In this document: positions 7,639 to 17,200 of the stretch, piece by piece
Position numbering within the stretch: position 1 is the stretch's first letter
Layout of the letters: each line of letters begins with the position of its first letter
Source: CAZDJQ01 sp964505765
GTDB lineage: Bacteria > Patescibacteriota > Microgenomatia > UBA12405 > JAHJSD01
DNA: 30,411 nt
Assembly (NCBI GenBank): GCA_964505765.1
Contig: CAZDJQ010000007.1
Location: forward strand, 1 to 30,411
Direction of reading: 5' to 3'
Notes under the pieces: model-generated
Told to the model about the DNA's origin: nothing
The model's database searches: none
The model's input: the letters and a program-made list of their open reading frames with translations, nothing else
Position numbers and translations under genes: made by a program

Positions 7639-7989
7639 TTACTGCATTAATTCTTTCCTAAAAATAGGATTAACTTTTAAAAGATTATCTTTAATTTCTT
7701 GAAAACTTGCTTTTTTTATTCTTTTTTTTACTAAAACTAGCACAAAAATATCTGTTCTTAATTCCGGCAGTAAGCTTTTGACTGCTTCCGACAACTGCCG
7801 CCGGATTTTGTTTCTGGTTACCGCGGCTTTATCAATTTTTTTAGAAACAATAAAACCAAATTTTGGTGCCTTTTCTTGATTTTCTAAAAAAAGAACGGAA
7901 AAAAGGGGGGTGTCGTAAAATTTACCTTTACTCTTTACTTTTTGAAAGTTTCTTTTCTTTTTTAATCGAAAACTCTTTTTCAACACCAT
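7639..7989 (-). CDS. rnpA: Ribonuclease P protein component
   Basis: This 116-residue basic protein is the protein subunit of RNase P, which trims tRNA 5' leaders. It has the conserved RNR-type helix TRNKIRRQLSEA (about residues 56-67), the N-terminal KKSFRLKKKRNF, and the FGFIVSKKI strand. Length is normal. It starts three bases after the rpmH stop, the standard rpmH-rnpA arrangement. The RNase P RNA gene is not in this window. Confidence 0.96.
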   Translation of the reverse strand: MVLKKSFRLKKKRNFQKVKSKGKFYDTPLFSVLFLENQEKAPKFGFIVSKKIDKAAVTRNKIRRQLSEAVKSLLPELRTDIFVLVLVKKRIKKASFQEIKDNLLKVNPIFRKELMQ

Positions 7990-7992
7990 TGA

Positions 7993-8145
7993 TTACTTAG
8001 CCGGATTTCCCTTTTTTACTGTTAATTTTTTTCTTCCTTTTTTACGTCTTTTTTTTAGCACTTTAGTTTTTTTTCTCATCCGTTTAAAAAATCCGTGTTT
8101 CCCTTGTCTTTTCTTGTTAGATGGTTGATAAGTTCTTTTTGGCAT
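7993..8145 (-). CDS. rpmH: Large ribosomal subunit protein bL34
   Basis: This 50-residue, very basic protein begins MPKRTYQPSNKKRQ and continues with GKHGFFKRM and KKRRKKGRKKLTV, which matches bL34 along its whole length. It is the first gene of the cluster with rnpA. The start ATG at 8145 lies nine bases after an extended -10 element on the same strand, so the leader is at most a few bases. bL34 next to the origin and dnaA is a widely conserved bacterial arrangement. Confidence 0.97.
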   Translation of the reverse strand: MPKRTYQPSNKKRQGKHGFFKRMRKKTKVLKKRRKKGRKKLTVKKGNPAK

Positions 8146-8154
8146 AATGGCTTT

Positions 8155-8163
8155 ATTATAACA
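8155..8163 (-). promoter_or_regulatory. Extended -10 promoter of the rpmH operon
   Basis: TGTTATAAT on the minus strand combines the TGn extension with a perfect TATAAT (8155-8160). The start codon is nine bases further on, so the mRNA should have almost no 5' UTR. No -35 box is recognisable, as is common with extended -10 promoters. Confidence 0.6.
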
Positions 8164-8164
8164 T

Positions 8165-8440
8165 AGGAATAAAGTTTTCGAATATCCAATTTCTAATACT
8201 AAATAATAAATATAAAGATAGTAGTATTAGTAGTAGAAGATGTTGAAAAGTGAATTCTTAAGTAGCGAGACAACCTAAAAACTTAGTTGAAAACTTATTT
8301 TTCTTTAAAAAACACCGATTTAAAAAAAATAAGTCCTTATTTTATCTGATAATGTTCTACTTGTAATTAATTATAGGTGGTGGACAAGTTAATATTTTTT
8401 GTGGAAAAAGTGTGGATAAAAAAATTGGATTGTGAATTAT
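8165..8440. other. oriC: Probable replication origin (oriC) between rpmH and dnaA
   Basis: A 290-bp AT-rich intergenic region follows dnaA. A perfect DnaA box TGTGGATAA lies at 8411-8419, flanked in the same orientation by TGTGGAAAA (8400), GGTGGACAA (8379) and TGTGAATTA (8431). Their starts are about 21, 11 and 20 bp apart, near helical phasing. A trinucleotide tract TAG-TAG-TAT-TAG-TAG-TAG lies at 8219-8236, followed by a weak box-like TGTTGAAAA (8241-8249); it resembles the DnaA-trio of unwinding elements. AT-rich DNA near 8290-8345 could melt. More perfect boxes lie at 9489, 9861 and 9881. The gene order rpmH-oriC-dnaA supports the call. Confidence 0.75.
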
Positions 8441-9843
8441 TCATAAATTTTTTTCCTAATTTCCAAAATATCATGTCGAATTTGTTGATTAGTGGAAAAC
8501 AAACGGTCGACTTTTTCCTCAGAGTGGATGATGGTAGTATGGTCTCTCCCGCCGAGGATATCGCCGATTCTTTTTAAAGAAAATTCCAGTTCTTTCCTTA
8601 ATAAATAAGCAGTAATGTGACGGGCGACTGCGATTTTCTTTTTTCTGGACCGGCCTTTAATTTCTGAAGTTTTAAGCTGGTAATGCTTGGCTACTTTGGA
8701 AATAATCGTCCGGTGGGAAACAGATTTTTTGTGGTGGCTGTTGTTTTGTTTAAAACCAAAAAAGTTTTTCACAAAGTTTAAATCCGGCTGGGTGTTTTCC
8801 GCTTGAGCTTGGGCGGCAATTTGACTTAAATTCCCTTCAAGCTCCCGAGCATTGGATTTGATGGTTTCGGCAATAAAAGTAATCGCATCTTCTGAAATAG
8901 GAATTTTCCGCTGTTCAGCTTTTTGTTTTAAAATGGCAACGCGCATTTCAAAATCAGGCGGTTGAATATCAACGGTTAACCCTCCCATGAACCGGGAGGT
9001 AAGCCGGTCTTTCAATGGTTGGATTTCTTCGGGTTTGCGGTCGGAAGTTAAAATAACTTGTTTGTTTGACATGTGCAGGGCGTTAAAAGTATGAAAAAAT
9101 TCATCTTGAGTGTATTCTTTTCCGGCGATAAATTGAACATCGTCAACTAAAAAGACATCAACATTACGATATTTGTGTTTAAATTTATTTATGGTATTTT
9201 CTTTTAAAGCGGCGACCAGCTCGCTGCTGAAAGTTTCTGCACTGACATAAAGGATTTTCCAATTGGGGTAATTTTCCATGAGTTTATTTCCGATCGCCTG
9301 AATGAGGTGGGTTTTTCCGACCCCGACCCCGCCCCAAATAAATAAAGGATTGTAGGCCTCACTTGGATTTTTGATAATTCCCTGGGCGGCGGCAAAAGCA
9401 AAATGGTTGGTGTCACCGACCACAAAGGTGTCAAAATTAAAAATAGGATGCAAATTCGCCTGTTTTTGATAAGGGGTTGAAAATTGCTTGTGGATAAGTT
9501 GTTTGTTTTGATTTTTAGTGCTTTTTTGGATTTGCTCTTGTTTTTGTTTTTCAAAAAGCGGCCCGGAATCTTTTTCTTCTTTTGAGTGGGTTTTTTTTAT
9601 TTCAAAATTTAAACTGACCGGCTGTTGGGTTTGGCTTTCAATGGCGGATTTTATTAAGGAAGAATACCTTTTTCTTATAAGATCGGCTAAATATGAATTT
9701 GGACAATTTATAACCACCTGGCCATTCTTATATTCTTTTAAACTTGTATCGGCAAAAAGTGTGGTGAAAATTGTTTTGCTCAGTGACAATTTCAACTCTG
9801 CCAATACGCTGGACCATAGTGTTTTTGCGTCTTTGGTGGTCAT
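8437..9843 (-). CDS. dnaA: Chromosomal replication initiator DnaA
   Basis: DnaA opens oriC and loads the helicase. From the chosen start it is 468 residues. The N-terminal domain I begins KTLWSSVLAELKLSLS and is followed by a low-complexity Gln/Lys-rich domain II. The AAA+ domain has Walker A GGVGVGKTH and Walker B VFLVDDVQF, and the DNA-binding domain IV has the signature GGRDHTTIIHS near the C-terminus. The frame extends 39 codons further upstream, but that part covers the promoter and both upstream DnaA boxes, and the family N-terminus fits the Met at 9843. A further perfect DnaA box lies inside the gene (9489-9497). It is divergent from dnaN, whereas many bacteria have dnaA-dnaN in one operon. 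Confidence 0.96.
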   Translation of the reverse strand: MTTKDAKTLWSSVLAELKLSLSKTIFTTLFADTSLKEYKNGQVVINCPNSYLADLIRKRYSSLIKSAIESQTQQPVSLNFEIKKTHSKEEKDSGPLFEKQKQEQIQKSTKNQNKQLIHKQFSTPYQKQANLHPIFNFDTFVVGDTNHFAFAAAQGIIKNPSEAYNPLFIWGGVGVGKTHLIQAIGNKLMENYPNWKILYVSAETFSSELVAALKENTINKFKHKYRNVDVFLVDDVQFIAGKEYTQDEFFHTFNALHMSNKQVILTSDRKPEEIQPLKDRLTSRFMGGLTVDIQPPDFEMRVAILKQKAEQRKIPISEDAITFIAETIKSNARELEGNLSQIAAQAQAENTQPDLNFVKNFFGFKQNNSHHKKSVSHRTIISKVAKHYQLKTSEIKGRSRKKKIAVARHITAYLLRKELEFSLKRIGDILGGRDHTTIIHSEEKVDRLFSTNQQIRHDILEIRKKIYE

Positions 9844-9860
9844 TGGTTTTTTGAGGGCAG

Positions 9861-9897
9861 TTATCCACATTATAAAAAGATTATCCACAATTGACAA
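9861..9897 (-). promoter_or_regulatory. dnaA promoter with two DnaA boxes (autoregulation)
   Basis: On the minus strand TTGTCA (9892-9897) and TATAAT (9869-9874) are separated by 17 bp. Perfect DnaA boxes TTATCCACA (plus-strand reading) lie at 9861-9869, over the transcription start and the edge of the -10, and at 9881-9889 inside the spacer. DnaA binding there should block RNA polymerase, as in the known autoregulation of dnaA in other bacteria. The predicted start is about 19 bases before the ATG. Confidence 0.8.
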
Positions 9898-9951
9898 GAG
9901 CCAATTAGGGAACAGTTGACATTTAATGAGAGATTCTGAAAAAACATTCTT

Positions 9952-10001
9952 TATAGTCAATTGTTAATGGTTAATGGTCAATCGTCAATAGTTAAAGGTT
10001 C
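9952..10001. repeat. Intergenic TTAATGGTCAAT-type degenerate repeats
   Basis: Short units of the form GTCAAT, GTTAATGG and GTTAAAGG repeat several times in tandem. Similar stretches occur at 5716-5750 and 6325-6358. They lie only between genes here and have no obvious function; they are distinct from the DnaA boxes. Confidence 0.5.
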
Positions 10002-10028
10002 TTTTAAAGTGATTGATTTTTTTGTTCT

Positions 10029-10034
10029 TATAAT
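10029..10034 (+). promoter_or_regulatory. -10 element for dnaN
   Basis: TATAAT ends 15 bases before the dnaN ATG, giving a leader of about 9 bases without a Shine-Dalgarno sequence. No strong -35 is seen at 16-18 bp. Confidence 0.5.
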
Positions 10035-10049
10035 ATAGTATTAGTTCAA

Positions 10050-11168
10050 ATGGAACTTAAGGTTTTACAAGAAGAGTTAAGCAAAGCGCTGGCGACGGTG
10101 TCAAGATTTGTTGCTTCTAAACCGCAATTGCCGGTGTTGACCAATATTTTGTTTACAGCCACAAAAGACAACAAGCTTTGTCTGTCAGCCACGGATTTGG
10201 ATATCGGGATTAAATTTTGGCTGGATGCCAAGGTTCAAGAGCCCGGACAGATTACAATTCCAGCAAAAGAAATTAATGAATTTGTTTCTTATCTTGTCCC
10301 GGGCAAGTTAAGTTTGAAAACAGAAAACAAAACCAAACTACATCTTTCTTCCAACGGCGGCCAGGGAAAATTTTCCGGAATGGATGCAAGTGAGTTTCCG
10401 GAAATTCCGGGATTAGACAAGAAAAAGACAATGTCGGTCCCTTTGGAAAAATTAGGGCAAGCAGTTAATTTAGTAAGTTTTGCTGCGGCTGATGATGATA
10501 CCCGGCCGGTTTTGTCGGCAGTAAATTGGCAGTTTGGTGATGAAGAATATCGGATGGTAACCACCGACGGTTATCGATTGTCTTTAAAAGACGTTTCCAA
10601 AATTGATGTTAACGAGTCCGGAAAAGCTTTTTTAATTCCGGCTAGAAGTTTAACTGAAATTATCCGGCTGACCAATAAAGAAAAGAAAATTAAGGTGGGG
10701 CTGACTAAAGATGAAAACCAAGTTGTTTTTGTTCTTCCTCAACTGCAATTGACTTCCCGCTTAATAGAAGGAGAGTTCCCTGATTATCAAGAAATAATTC
10801 CGGATGAGGTGGGGACAACGGTTGAGGTTGACAAGGCGGAGTTTTTATCGGCGGTCCGGGCCGCATCGGTATTTGCCAGAGAATCAGCCAACGTAGTTAA
10901 ATTTTCAATTAAAGACAAGAAGATGGTTATTTCGGCTAATGCTCCCAGCGTGGGGGAAAACAAAAATGAAATTGAAGCTAAAATCAAGGGTGAAAAGCTG
11001 GAAATTGCCTTTAATTATCGGTTTTTAATTGATTTTTTACAAGCGGTGCCGGTCGGAGAAGAAGTAATTGTGATGGAATTTAATCAGCCTTTGTCTCCGG
11101 GAGTGTTTAAGGCGCCGACTGATAAGGATTGGCTTCATATCATCATGCCGGTTCGGGTAGATTTATAA
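10050..11168 (+). CDS. dnaN: DNA polymerase III sliding clamp (beta subunit)
   Basis: This 372-residue protein forms the ring that tethers DNA polymerase III to DNA. The start MELKVLQEELSKAL, the SKPQLPVLTNILF block (about residues 23-36), SATDLDIGI, TTDGYRLSL and the C-terminal DKDWLHIIMPVR all match beta clamps. Three tandem domains of about 120 residues fit the length. It is transcribed away from dnaA and oriC and converges on the end of the T4SS operon; recF does not follow it. Confidence 0.97.
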   Translation: MELKVLQEELSKALATVSRFVASKPQLPVLTNILFTATKDNKLCLSATDLDIGIKFWLDAKVQEPGQITIPAKEINEFVSYLVPGKLSLKTENKTKLHLSSNGGQGKFSGMDASEFPEIPGLDKKKTMSVPLEKLGQAVNLVSFAAADDDTRPVLSAVNWQFGDEEYRMVTTDGYRLSLKDVSKIDVNESGKAFLIPARSLTEIIRLTNKEKKIKVGLTKDENQVVFVLPQLQLTSRLIEGEFPDYQEIIPDEVGTTVEVDKAEFLSAVRAASVFARESANVVKFSIKDKKMVISANAPSVGENKNEIEAKIKGEKLEIAFNYRFLIDFLQAVPVGEEVIVMEFNQPLSPGVFKAPTDKDWLHIIMPVRVDL

Positions 11169-11211
11169 TCCTTGCGATAATTCTTCAATAATTATGCGGA
11201 GATAGTTTTTA

Positions 11212-11625
11212 TTAAAACTGCCAGTTTATCTGGTGGCTGTTTGGGTCGACTCCTTGATTTTCAATCCAGTCTAAAACTTCTTGACGAGAGGCTGATTCTG
11301 TTGCTTGATAAATACTAATTTCAATTGTTTTTGGGGCAGTATATTTGATAGTGTATTTATCGTCAGGATAAGGAAGATAGGGAGTCAGCGGATAATTTTC
11401 AATAAGTTCTTGGACAAATTCTTCTTCGGTTATCCCTTGGCCGTCGGCGTCGGCTTGAGTCGGTATCGGACTGGGGCGGGGGGAAACTGTCGGGGTGGGG
11501 GTGATTTCTGCCGAAGGTTCTTGCTGAGAATCAGAAAACAGTTTAAACCCGGCTAAAATTCCGGCGATAATGGCTAAGATTATAATAAGTTGATATTTTT
11601 TAAAGAAAGAAATCAGTTTTTTCAT
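11212..11625 (-). CDS. Small membrane-anchored protein of the T4SS operon (unknown function)
   Basis: I do not recognise this 137-residue protein. It has a short basic N-terminus, one membrane helix (about residues 13-30), a Pro/Thr-rich linker (TPTPTVSPRPSPIPTQ, about 41-56) and a C-terminal domain of about 75 residues with mixed helix and strand character (ending DPNSHQINWQF). The topology suggests an extracytoplasmic domain on a stalk. It starts 11 bases after the CHAP-protein stop and is the last gene of the T4SS operon, so an accessory role at the cell surface is possible. It converges on dnaN. Confidence 0.7.
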   Translation of the reverse strand: MKKLISFFKKYQLIIILAIIAGILAGFKLFSDSQQEPSAEITPTPTVSPRPSPIPTQADADGQGITEEEFVQELIENYPLTPYLPYPDDKYTIKYTAPKTIEISIYQATESASRQEVLDWIENQGVDPNSHQINWQF

Positions 11626-11636
11626 TTAAGTTTATT

Positions 11637-14288
11637 CTACCGACAATCAATAAATTCAGCAACACTAACAATCGGGACCCGGGTAATGCTCACTTGTCCG
11701 CTTCCGCCCCAGGCTTGAGCCAGCGTTACCAGGCCGTTGAGGGCATCAGCTTCTAAAACAATGGCGATGTGCCCGTAAGCACCGCCGGTAAAAACAGCAT
11801 TTATTCCGGGTTCTATCGCTTCCGCCGGCCGACAGCGATTACAGCCGGCGTTGACAAAATGTTTGGCATCACCACAGCCCGGCAGGCCGGGCTCAACCGC
11901 TCTTTTGAAACCGACGCATTGAAGAACAGTGTAGGTATTAGCAGAATAATTGATCGCATTAACAATGTGGCTGATTTGGGCTTCCGACAACATAGTCATC
12001 AGGGTTTCTGTTCTGCGAATGCACTCATCAACTTGGTGAGAATTACTCCGGGTGATTTTGGCTTCAGGAAAGCATTGGCTGAAAGCCTGTTCTAAAGCGC
12101 AGGCCAGCATTGCATTGGAGCTGGGGATTTCACAGGACTCAAGATCAACTTCTATAGCATCGATTCCGAGTTCACTGGGGGCAACACCTCTTTCATCGCC
12201 CCGGCCTAACGGCGGCCGCCGCCGAGATTGAGTTGATAAGTGTTGGGGGAGAAATCCTAACAGCATTACTCCGAAAAAAGCAACAAAACTAAAAACAATA
12301 ATCGGACCGGGGTTGAAAGCAAGAGGAAGCGAAATTAAGGCGCCGATTGCGGCGCCGGCACTATACAAGCCTTTTTGCAAACGATTGGCAATACCGGCTT
12401 TTTGTTTACTGGCCTCAGCCTTGCCGGAAGAGAAGATGTCAGCAAAAAAGCCGGAAACGCCGGAAGCAATTCCGGTGAACGCTCCTTTTATCCCCGAAAA
12501 TAATTTTTTCCCGGCAGTTTTCAACAGTTCCAGTCCGGCCCAGATGAGGATGGAAGCTCCGCCGGAAGGAACACCAAGAGTAGTAGCGATTATTCCACTT
12601 ACTGCTTTTCCTCCGGCGAGTTTTATCCCGCTGAAACCGGCCTTTTTTGCCAGCCAGGAGCCGGCTTTGGATATTCCAGTTTTTACTCCCTTGCCAATTG
12701 CAGTCTGACCGATTTTTTTTGCCAGCTTTGTTTTTCCCAATTTAATTAGAGGAGACATGGTTCGGTAAAGCGGGTTGTTGATAACTGTTTGAGCGGCTTC
12801 CAGTTGAATGCCGTGCATGTCAATAACCGGGCCGCGAGCAGTGGTTGTTCTGGCAAAACTTTGCATTTGGCTCAAGACGGCTATTTCTTGATTTAGTTCT
12901 TGGCTAGTGAAATTTTGGGAGAAATGGCTGATGAAAATTTGACGATAGATTTCTTGATAGGGGCTTTCTTTGTATACCCGGAGAATTTGGTCCGGGTCTT
13001 GCGGGATGTGGCTAAGCCGTTTAAGCAGGCTGGGTTTTGTAATTTCTTCTCCTTTTTCTTGATGAGTGTGCTGATAGGCTTCTTTAATCGGTTCAAAACG
13101 GTAGGGGATTCGAAACCCGTAGCTCATGCTTTCAGCGCTTTGGCTGGTTTGTTCAGCTGGTAAGCTTAATCCCTTGTTGATTAAATGATTGGCAACGTTG
13201 GCTTGAATGGAAACCTGATTAATTTTCTGGATACTGTCAGCTTTGATTTCCATTTTTGATAATTGGTCAAAAGCAGACTTGGCGATTTTTTCAACCGGAA
13301 AATTTTTGTTTAGATTAATCCTGCGGTTGGAAAAAGCTAGAGCAATTTGGGGAGTAGCGACACCGGTTTCTGTTTTCGGGCCGGGTTTCAGATCCCAATT
13401 TTGAGACTTTGCCGTCATTAGACTGCCGGCGATATCCCGGCTGATTTCTTTACTTAGTTCCGGGTCGACTTCAGAATATTCTTCTATTACCGGCTGAACT
13501 TTTTCCGCAATTACTGCTTTTTGGGCTAAAGTTGCTGTATCAGCAACAGTTTCAACCTGACTGATAATCTCCGCATAATTATCGCACTTTTGTTGAATGG
13601 TTTTTCGCCATAATGAGATTTTCCCTAATGATCCAGTAGTTATGAAGTTCAACTCTTCCTGGCTTATTTGGCTTTCTGGCGAGCCGGCCCGGACAATGGC
13701 TTCAACCTGTTGTGAGTGCATGTCTAAAACAGCTTCAGCCCATTGTTGGCTTTTTTCAGGCCTGTTTTCAGCGGCGGTAATTTTTAAATCGGGCAGGCGG
13801 TTGATTTCGTCATTTAGTGTTATTTCGGCTTTGGCGTTAGCAATTTGCTGTTCTGTTAATTGGTCCGGAAGCCGGCCGTCATTTTCTTCTTTTAAATAAA
13901 TGATTAACCGATCTACTTCCGGTTGGGAAAACTTAGTTTCTATTTGAGAGCTGATTTCCGCTCGGTTTTGATTGAGTTCTTTTTGATAAGCATCGAGTTT
14001 TGTTACCAGATCTTTGATATTTTCAGGAACCCGGCCTTGAGTAATTTGTTGAGAAACATGAGTATAAGTATCAATTTCAAAAGCGGCTCTTTCTAAAAAT
14101 TCCAGCCATGATTCTTGAGAGTTTCTTTCCAGTCCCCAATATTGGTCGAGATGTTTAAGCAGTTTTTTAAATTGTCTTGTGCTGATTTCCAGCCGGGCCA
14201 GTAGTTCTTTTTTACTAAAATCATCGCTTAAGTCTGGGGTGTTGATTAGCTTAAATAAATACTGGCTTAGCGGATTTGTTTCGGCCAT
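11637..14288 (-). CDS. T4SS membrane protein with C-terminal CHAP peptidoglycan hydrolase domain (PrgK/VirB1-like)
   Basis: This is an 883-residue protein. Residues 1 to about 500 are helical and soluble-looking, about 545-625 are Gly/Ala-rich and hydrophobic, and about 642-684 carry strong membrane segments (with PIIVFSFVAFFGVMLLG). The last 199 residues form a CHAP-like domain with the probable nucleophile Cys791 (in TVLQCVGFKRAV) and His840 (in GAYGHIAIV). CHAP domains cleave peptidoglycan, and conjugation systems use them to open the wall; in Gram-positive systems this role belongs to PrgK/TraG-type proteins. The C-terminal domain holds nine Cys, against one in the preceding 684 residues, suggesting four disulfides outside the cell plus the catalytic Cys. 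It starts two bases after the virB4 stop. Confidence 0.8.
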   Translation of the reverse strand: MAETNPLSQYLFKLINTPDLSDDFSKKELLARLEISTRQFKKLLKHLDQYWGLERNSQESWLEFLERAAFEIDTYTHVSQQITQGRVPENIKDLVTKLDAYQKELNQNRAEISSQIETKFSQPEVDRLIIYLKEENDGRLPDQLTEQQIANAKAEITLNDEINRLPDLKITAAENRPEKSQQWAEAVLDMHSQQVEAIVRAGSPESQISQEELNFITTGSLGKISLWRKTIQQKCDNYAEIISQVETVADTATLAQKAVIAEKVQPVIEEYSEVDPELSKEISRDIAGSLMTAKSQNWDLKPGPKTETGVATPQIALAFSNRRINLNKNFPVEKIAKSAFDQLSKMEIKADSIQKINQVSIQANVANHLINKGLSLPAEQTSQSAESMSYGFRIPYRFEPIKEAYQHTHQEKGEEITKPSLLKRLSHIPQDPDQILRVYKESPYQEIYRQIFISHFSQNFTSQELNQEIAVLSQMQSFARTTTARGPVIDMHGIQLEAAQTVINNPLYRTMSPLIKLGKTKLAKKIGQTAIGKGVKTGISKAGSWLAKKAGFSGIKLAGGKAVSGIIATTLGVPSGGASILIWAGLELLKTAGKKLFSGIKGAFTGIASGVSGFFADIFSSGKAEASKQKAGIANRLQKGLYSAGAAIGALISLPLAFNPGPIIVFSFVAFFGVMLLGFLPQHLSTQSRRRPPLGRGDERGVAPSELGIDAIEVDLESCEIPSSNAMLACALEQAFSQCFPEAKITRSNSHQVDECIRRTETLMTMLSEAQISHIVNAINYSANTYTVLQCVGFKRAVEPGLPGCGDAKHFVNAGCNRCRPAEAIEPGINAVFTGGAYGHIAIVLEADALNGLVTLAQAWGGSGQVSITRVPIVSVAEFIDCR

Positions 14289-14290
14289 GC

Positions 14291-17200
14291 TTATAATTTA
14301 CCATTTTGGGCTTGCTTTTTCATTTCAAGAATCTCTCCGGGGTCGGAAGTGATTAATTTGTGCTCGTCTTTGGAGGCGACGACTTTAATAGCAACATGAT
14401 TGCGGCCGGCAAAAAAGATGCCTTCGCCGACATTAGCAGTTAAGAGCATTTGTTTTTCACCTTCCGACAAATAGAAAATATCAGCTACTTGATCAACGGC
14501 GGCCGGATGCTGTTTGAGCAAGACTCGGATGGCAGAATTTTTAATAATTGCCGCTCCGTATTCTGAAGTAACAAAATCATCGACATCTTGAGTGATGTTG
14601 GTTATTCCTAAATAATATTTTCGGGCCCGCTTGGCCAGTCCATATAAAAATCTTGCTGAATCCGGATATTTCATTAAATACCAGGCCTCATCAACGACCA
14701 GTAAGCGCTTTTTCATTTCCCGGCGGATTTTGTTCCAGATAAAGTCAAGAATAATATGCATGGCGATCGGTCTTAATTTTTCTTCCAAATCCCGGATGCC
14801 GAAAACAACCATTTTATTATCAATATTGACATTAGTTTGAGAGTTGAACAGACCGGCAAATGAGCCTTTAATAAATTTCTCCAGACGGGCGGCTAAAGAG
14901 GCGGATTTTTCTTCTTCCATGCCGATTAACACCTTGTAAAGATCCTCCATCAGCGGCATTTCTTTATCACTATAGTTTTCCAGACCGGGTCTTATCCCGC
15001 GCATTTTATATGTTTGAACTAAAGCTCGGTCAAGAATCGCGTCTTCTTCCGGGGCAAGCTCCCCCATTATAAGTTTGAATAAACTGTGTAAGGAGAGGAT
15101 TTTTCTGCCAAGTTCGGTCTCGTCTTCTTTTTCTGAAGAAATTTCCAGATCAAATGGATTAATTTTTGAATCGGCATCAAAGCTGAAAGTTATATATTGG
15201 CCGCCGACGGCTTCACATAAATTTTCATACTCGTTTTCCGGATCAATAACAATCACTTCCGTGCCGAACATTAATGAACGCAAGGCTTCTAGTTTAACAA
15301 GATAAGAGTTGTGGACAAACATTCCATTGTAGCCAGCTAAAAAGACTTCATTATCAACGGTGAAATCATATACATAAGGATCGTTATTTTCTATTCTCTC
15401 TATTTTTTCTATTTGATCCCATTCTAATTGACTGTTGGCTAGCAATTTTAATCTTTTAATAATTTTTTTAGCTTTTAATATTTGTTTTTTTCTTTTCTGC
15501 CATTTCTCAAGAATATAATTTTTAGCTTTATAAACTTTTTTGTAGCTGATATCTGCGTTTGGATTATCTCCTAAAGTACCAAAGAAAAATTTGTCAAAAT
15601 CATTTTGATATAAACCAAGAACTTGAAAAGATTCTTGGATATCTTCGTATACGCCTTGTGGAGTTAATCTAGTTTGTGTTGCTATTTCATTAAGGATGAA
15701 AGTGTTTTTAGTTTGAGGGATAAATTTATTGTTTTTAATTGTTGCCCAAGAAGAAGACAACTGTTCCCAAGCTTGGCCGTTTAATTTTTGATTAGCAGAT
15801 ACATTATCTATTAATTCATTCAGGTTTGGCAGTTGGTCAATTTTAGGTTTTGTTTTTCTTTGCCACTGTTCTAGTTGGCTTATTCTTTGCTCTGCAAAAC
15901 CGATAACTTTATTTAGAGTTTTTCTTGATGGATTAAAGCTTCCTGTTTTTAATGCATTTATAATTTTGGGAGTTCTTACTCTTTGATCTGGATAAAGTAA
16001 ATTGACCAATTGCCCAAAAGTTTCTTTGTTAACAGGAATTGTATCAACATTAGTGTGTTCTTTTTTATTAGTGATATTTTCCAAGAGCTTCTGCTTTCTA
16101 ACACTGAAGAAGTCAATTTTATTTTTAAATTTAGTTAGATTATTTTGGTTATAAATATTTAATCGCCAATATTCCTTTTTCTTTTTATTAATTCCATTGG
16201 TTGCCGTTTTGTAAGTCGGCTTAACTCGTGCTTGAATCCCAAAGTATTTAAGTAAATAACTAAGTTGACTGATTAGTTCCTTGGATTTAGAGGTTGCGCT
16301 GATATTATGTTTTTCAACACCGCCATCACCTTCAAAATAGGCTTGTAGGAAGCTAGCAATGACCTTATTAGGAGATTGGAAAATTATTTCTGGAACTTGT
16401 TTGTTTTCGGCTTTTTGGCCGACTCCCAATTCAATTATGATTTGGGCAAACAAGGTGTTAGAGATTCTAATTTCTGTGTCATTGGGATTGAAATAACGGA
16501 ATCCATATTGGGCAACTATTTCTTTTGCTTTCTCCAAAAGTTTCTTGTTTCCCGAGGTTATGCAGACAAAATCTTTGGTTACTGTGCCCTCAGCAACAAT
16601 TAAGCCAAGTAAAAATCCGATTTTTTTGTCAATCGTTAATTTAAGAGGCAAGTGATTAAATTGATTTTTGCAATCGCCAAGATTACCCTTTTTTAAGTTT
16701 GGTTGATAATCTGTTTGTTTGCACAGCCGATTAAAGAAAAGCAGAGGAATTGCTCGATTCTGGACATATTTATAAAGGTAGCGGCACTTAGGATGGTCGT
16801 GGTTTTTTAGTCTCTTTTTAAGCTTTTTTATTACGGGGGCAGCATTGTGTAAATATGCTTTTTTATTGTTTTTCAGCAGTTTAATTAAATCAACCGTTGT
16901 CTCTTTTTGATTGAGATTATCGATCTGTCGGGGAAGGGGAATAAAGTCTCCTTCTTGAGCTTGGTCTCCTTTTAAAGTTTGAATTTGGTTGTTCTTAAGC
17001 GTTACTAAATTATGATCTTTAGTAATTGTAATTTCTCGCCCACCGGCGGTGGTTATTTTAAATAATTGCTTTGGAGCATTTTTACGCGCGGCGACAGTGA
17101 CTTTGCTCCACTGACCTTTTAAATTTTTATCAAAGGTATAAACTTCTAACTGCGGAGGATTGGTGACACCTTCTATATCTGGTTCTAATTGGGTTGCTCC

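Noticed and set aside
9204..9554. 116-residue frame within dnaA on the same strand, and antisense frames over dnaA, dnaN and virB4
   Set aside because: They overlap well-supported genes in other frames, and their sequences are low complexity without family resemblance.
9844..9960. 39-codon N-terminal extension of DnaA
   Set aside because: It covers the dnaA promoter and both DnaA boxes, and the conserved family start fits the Met at 9843.
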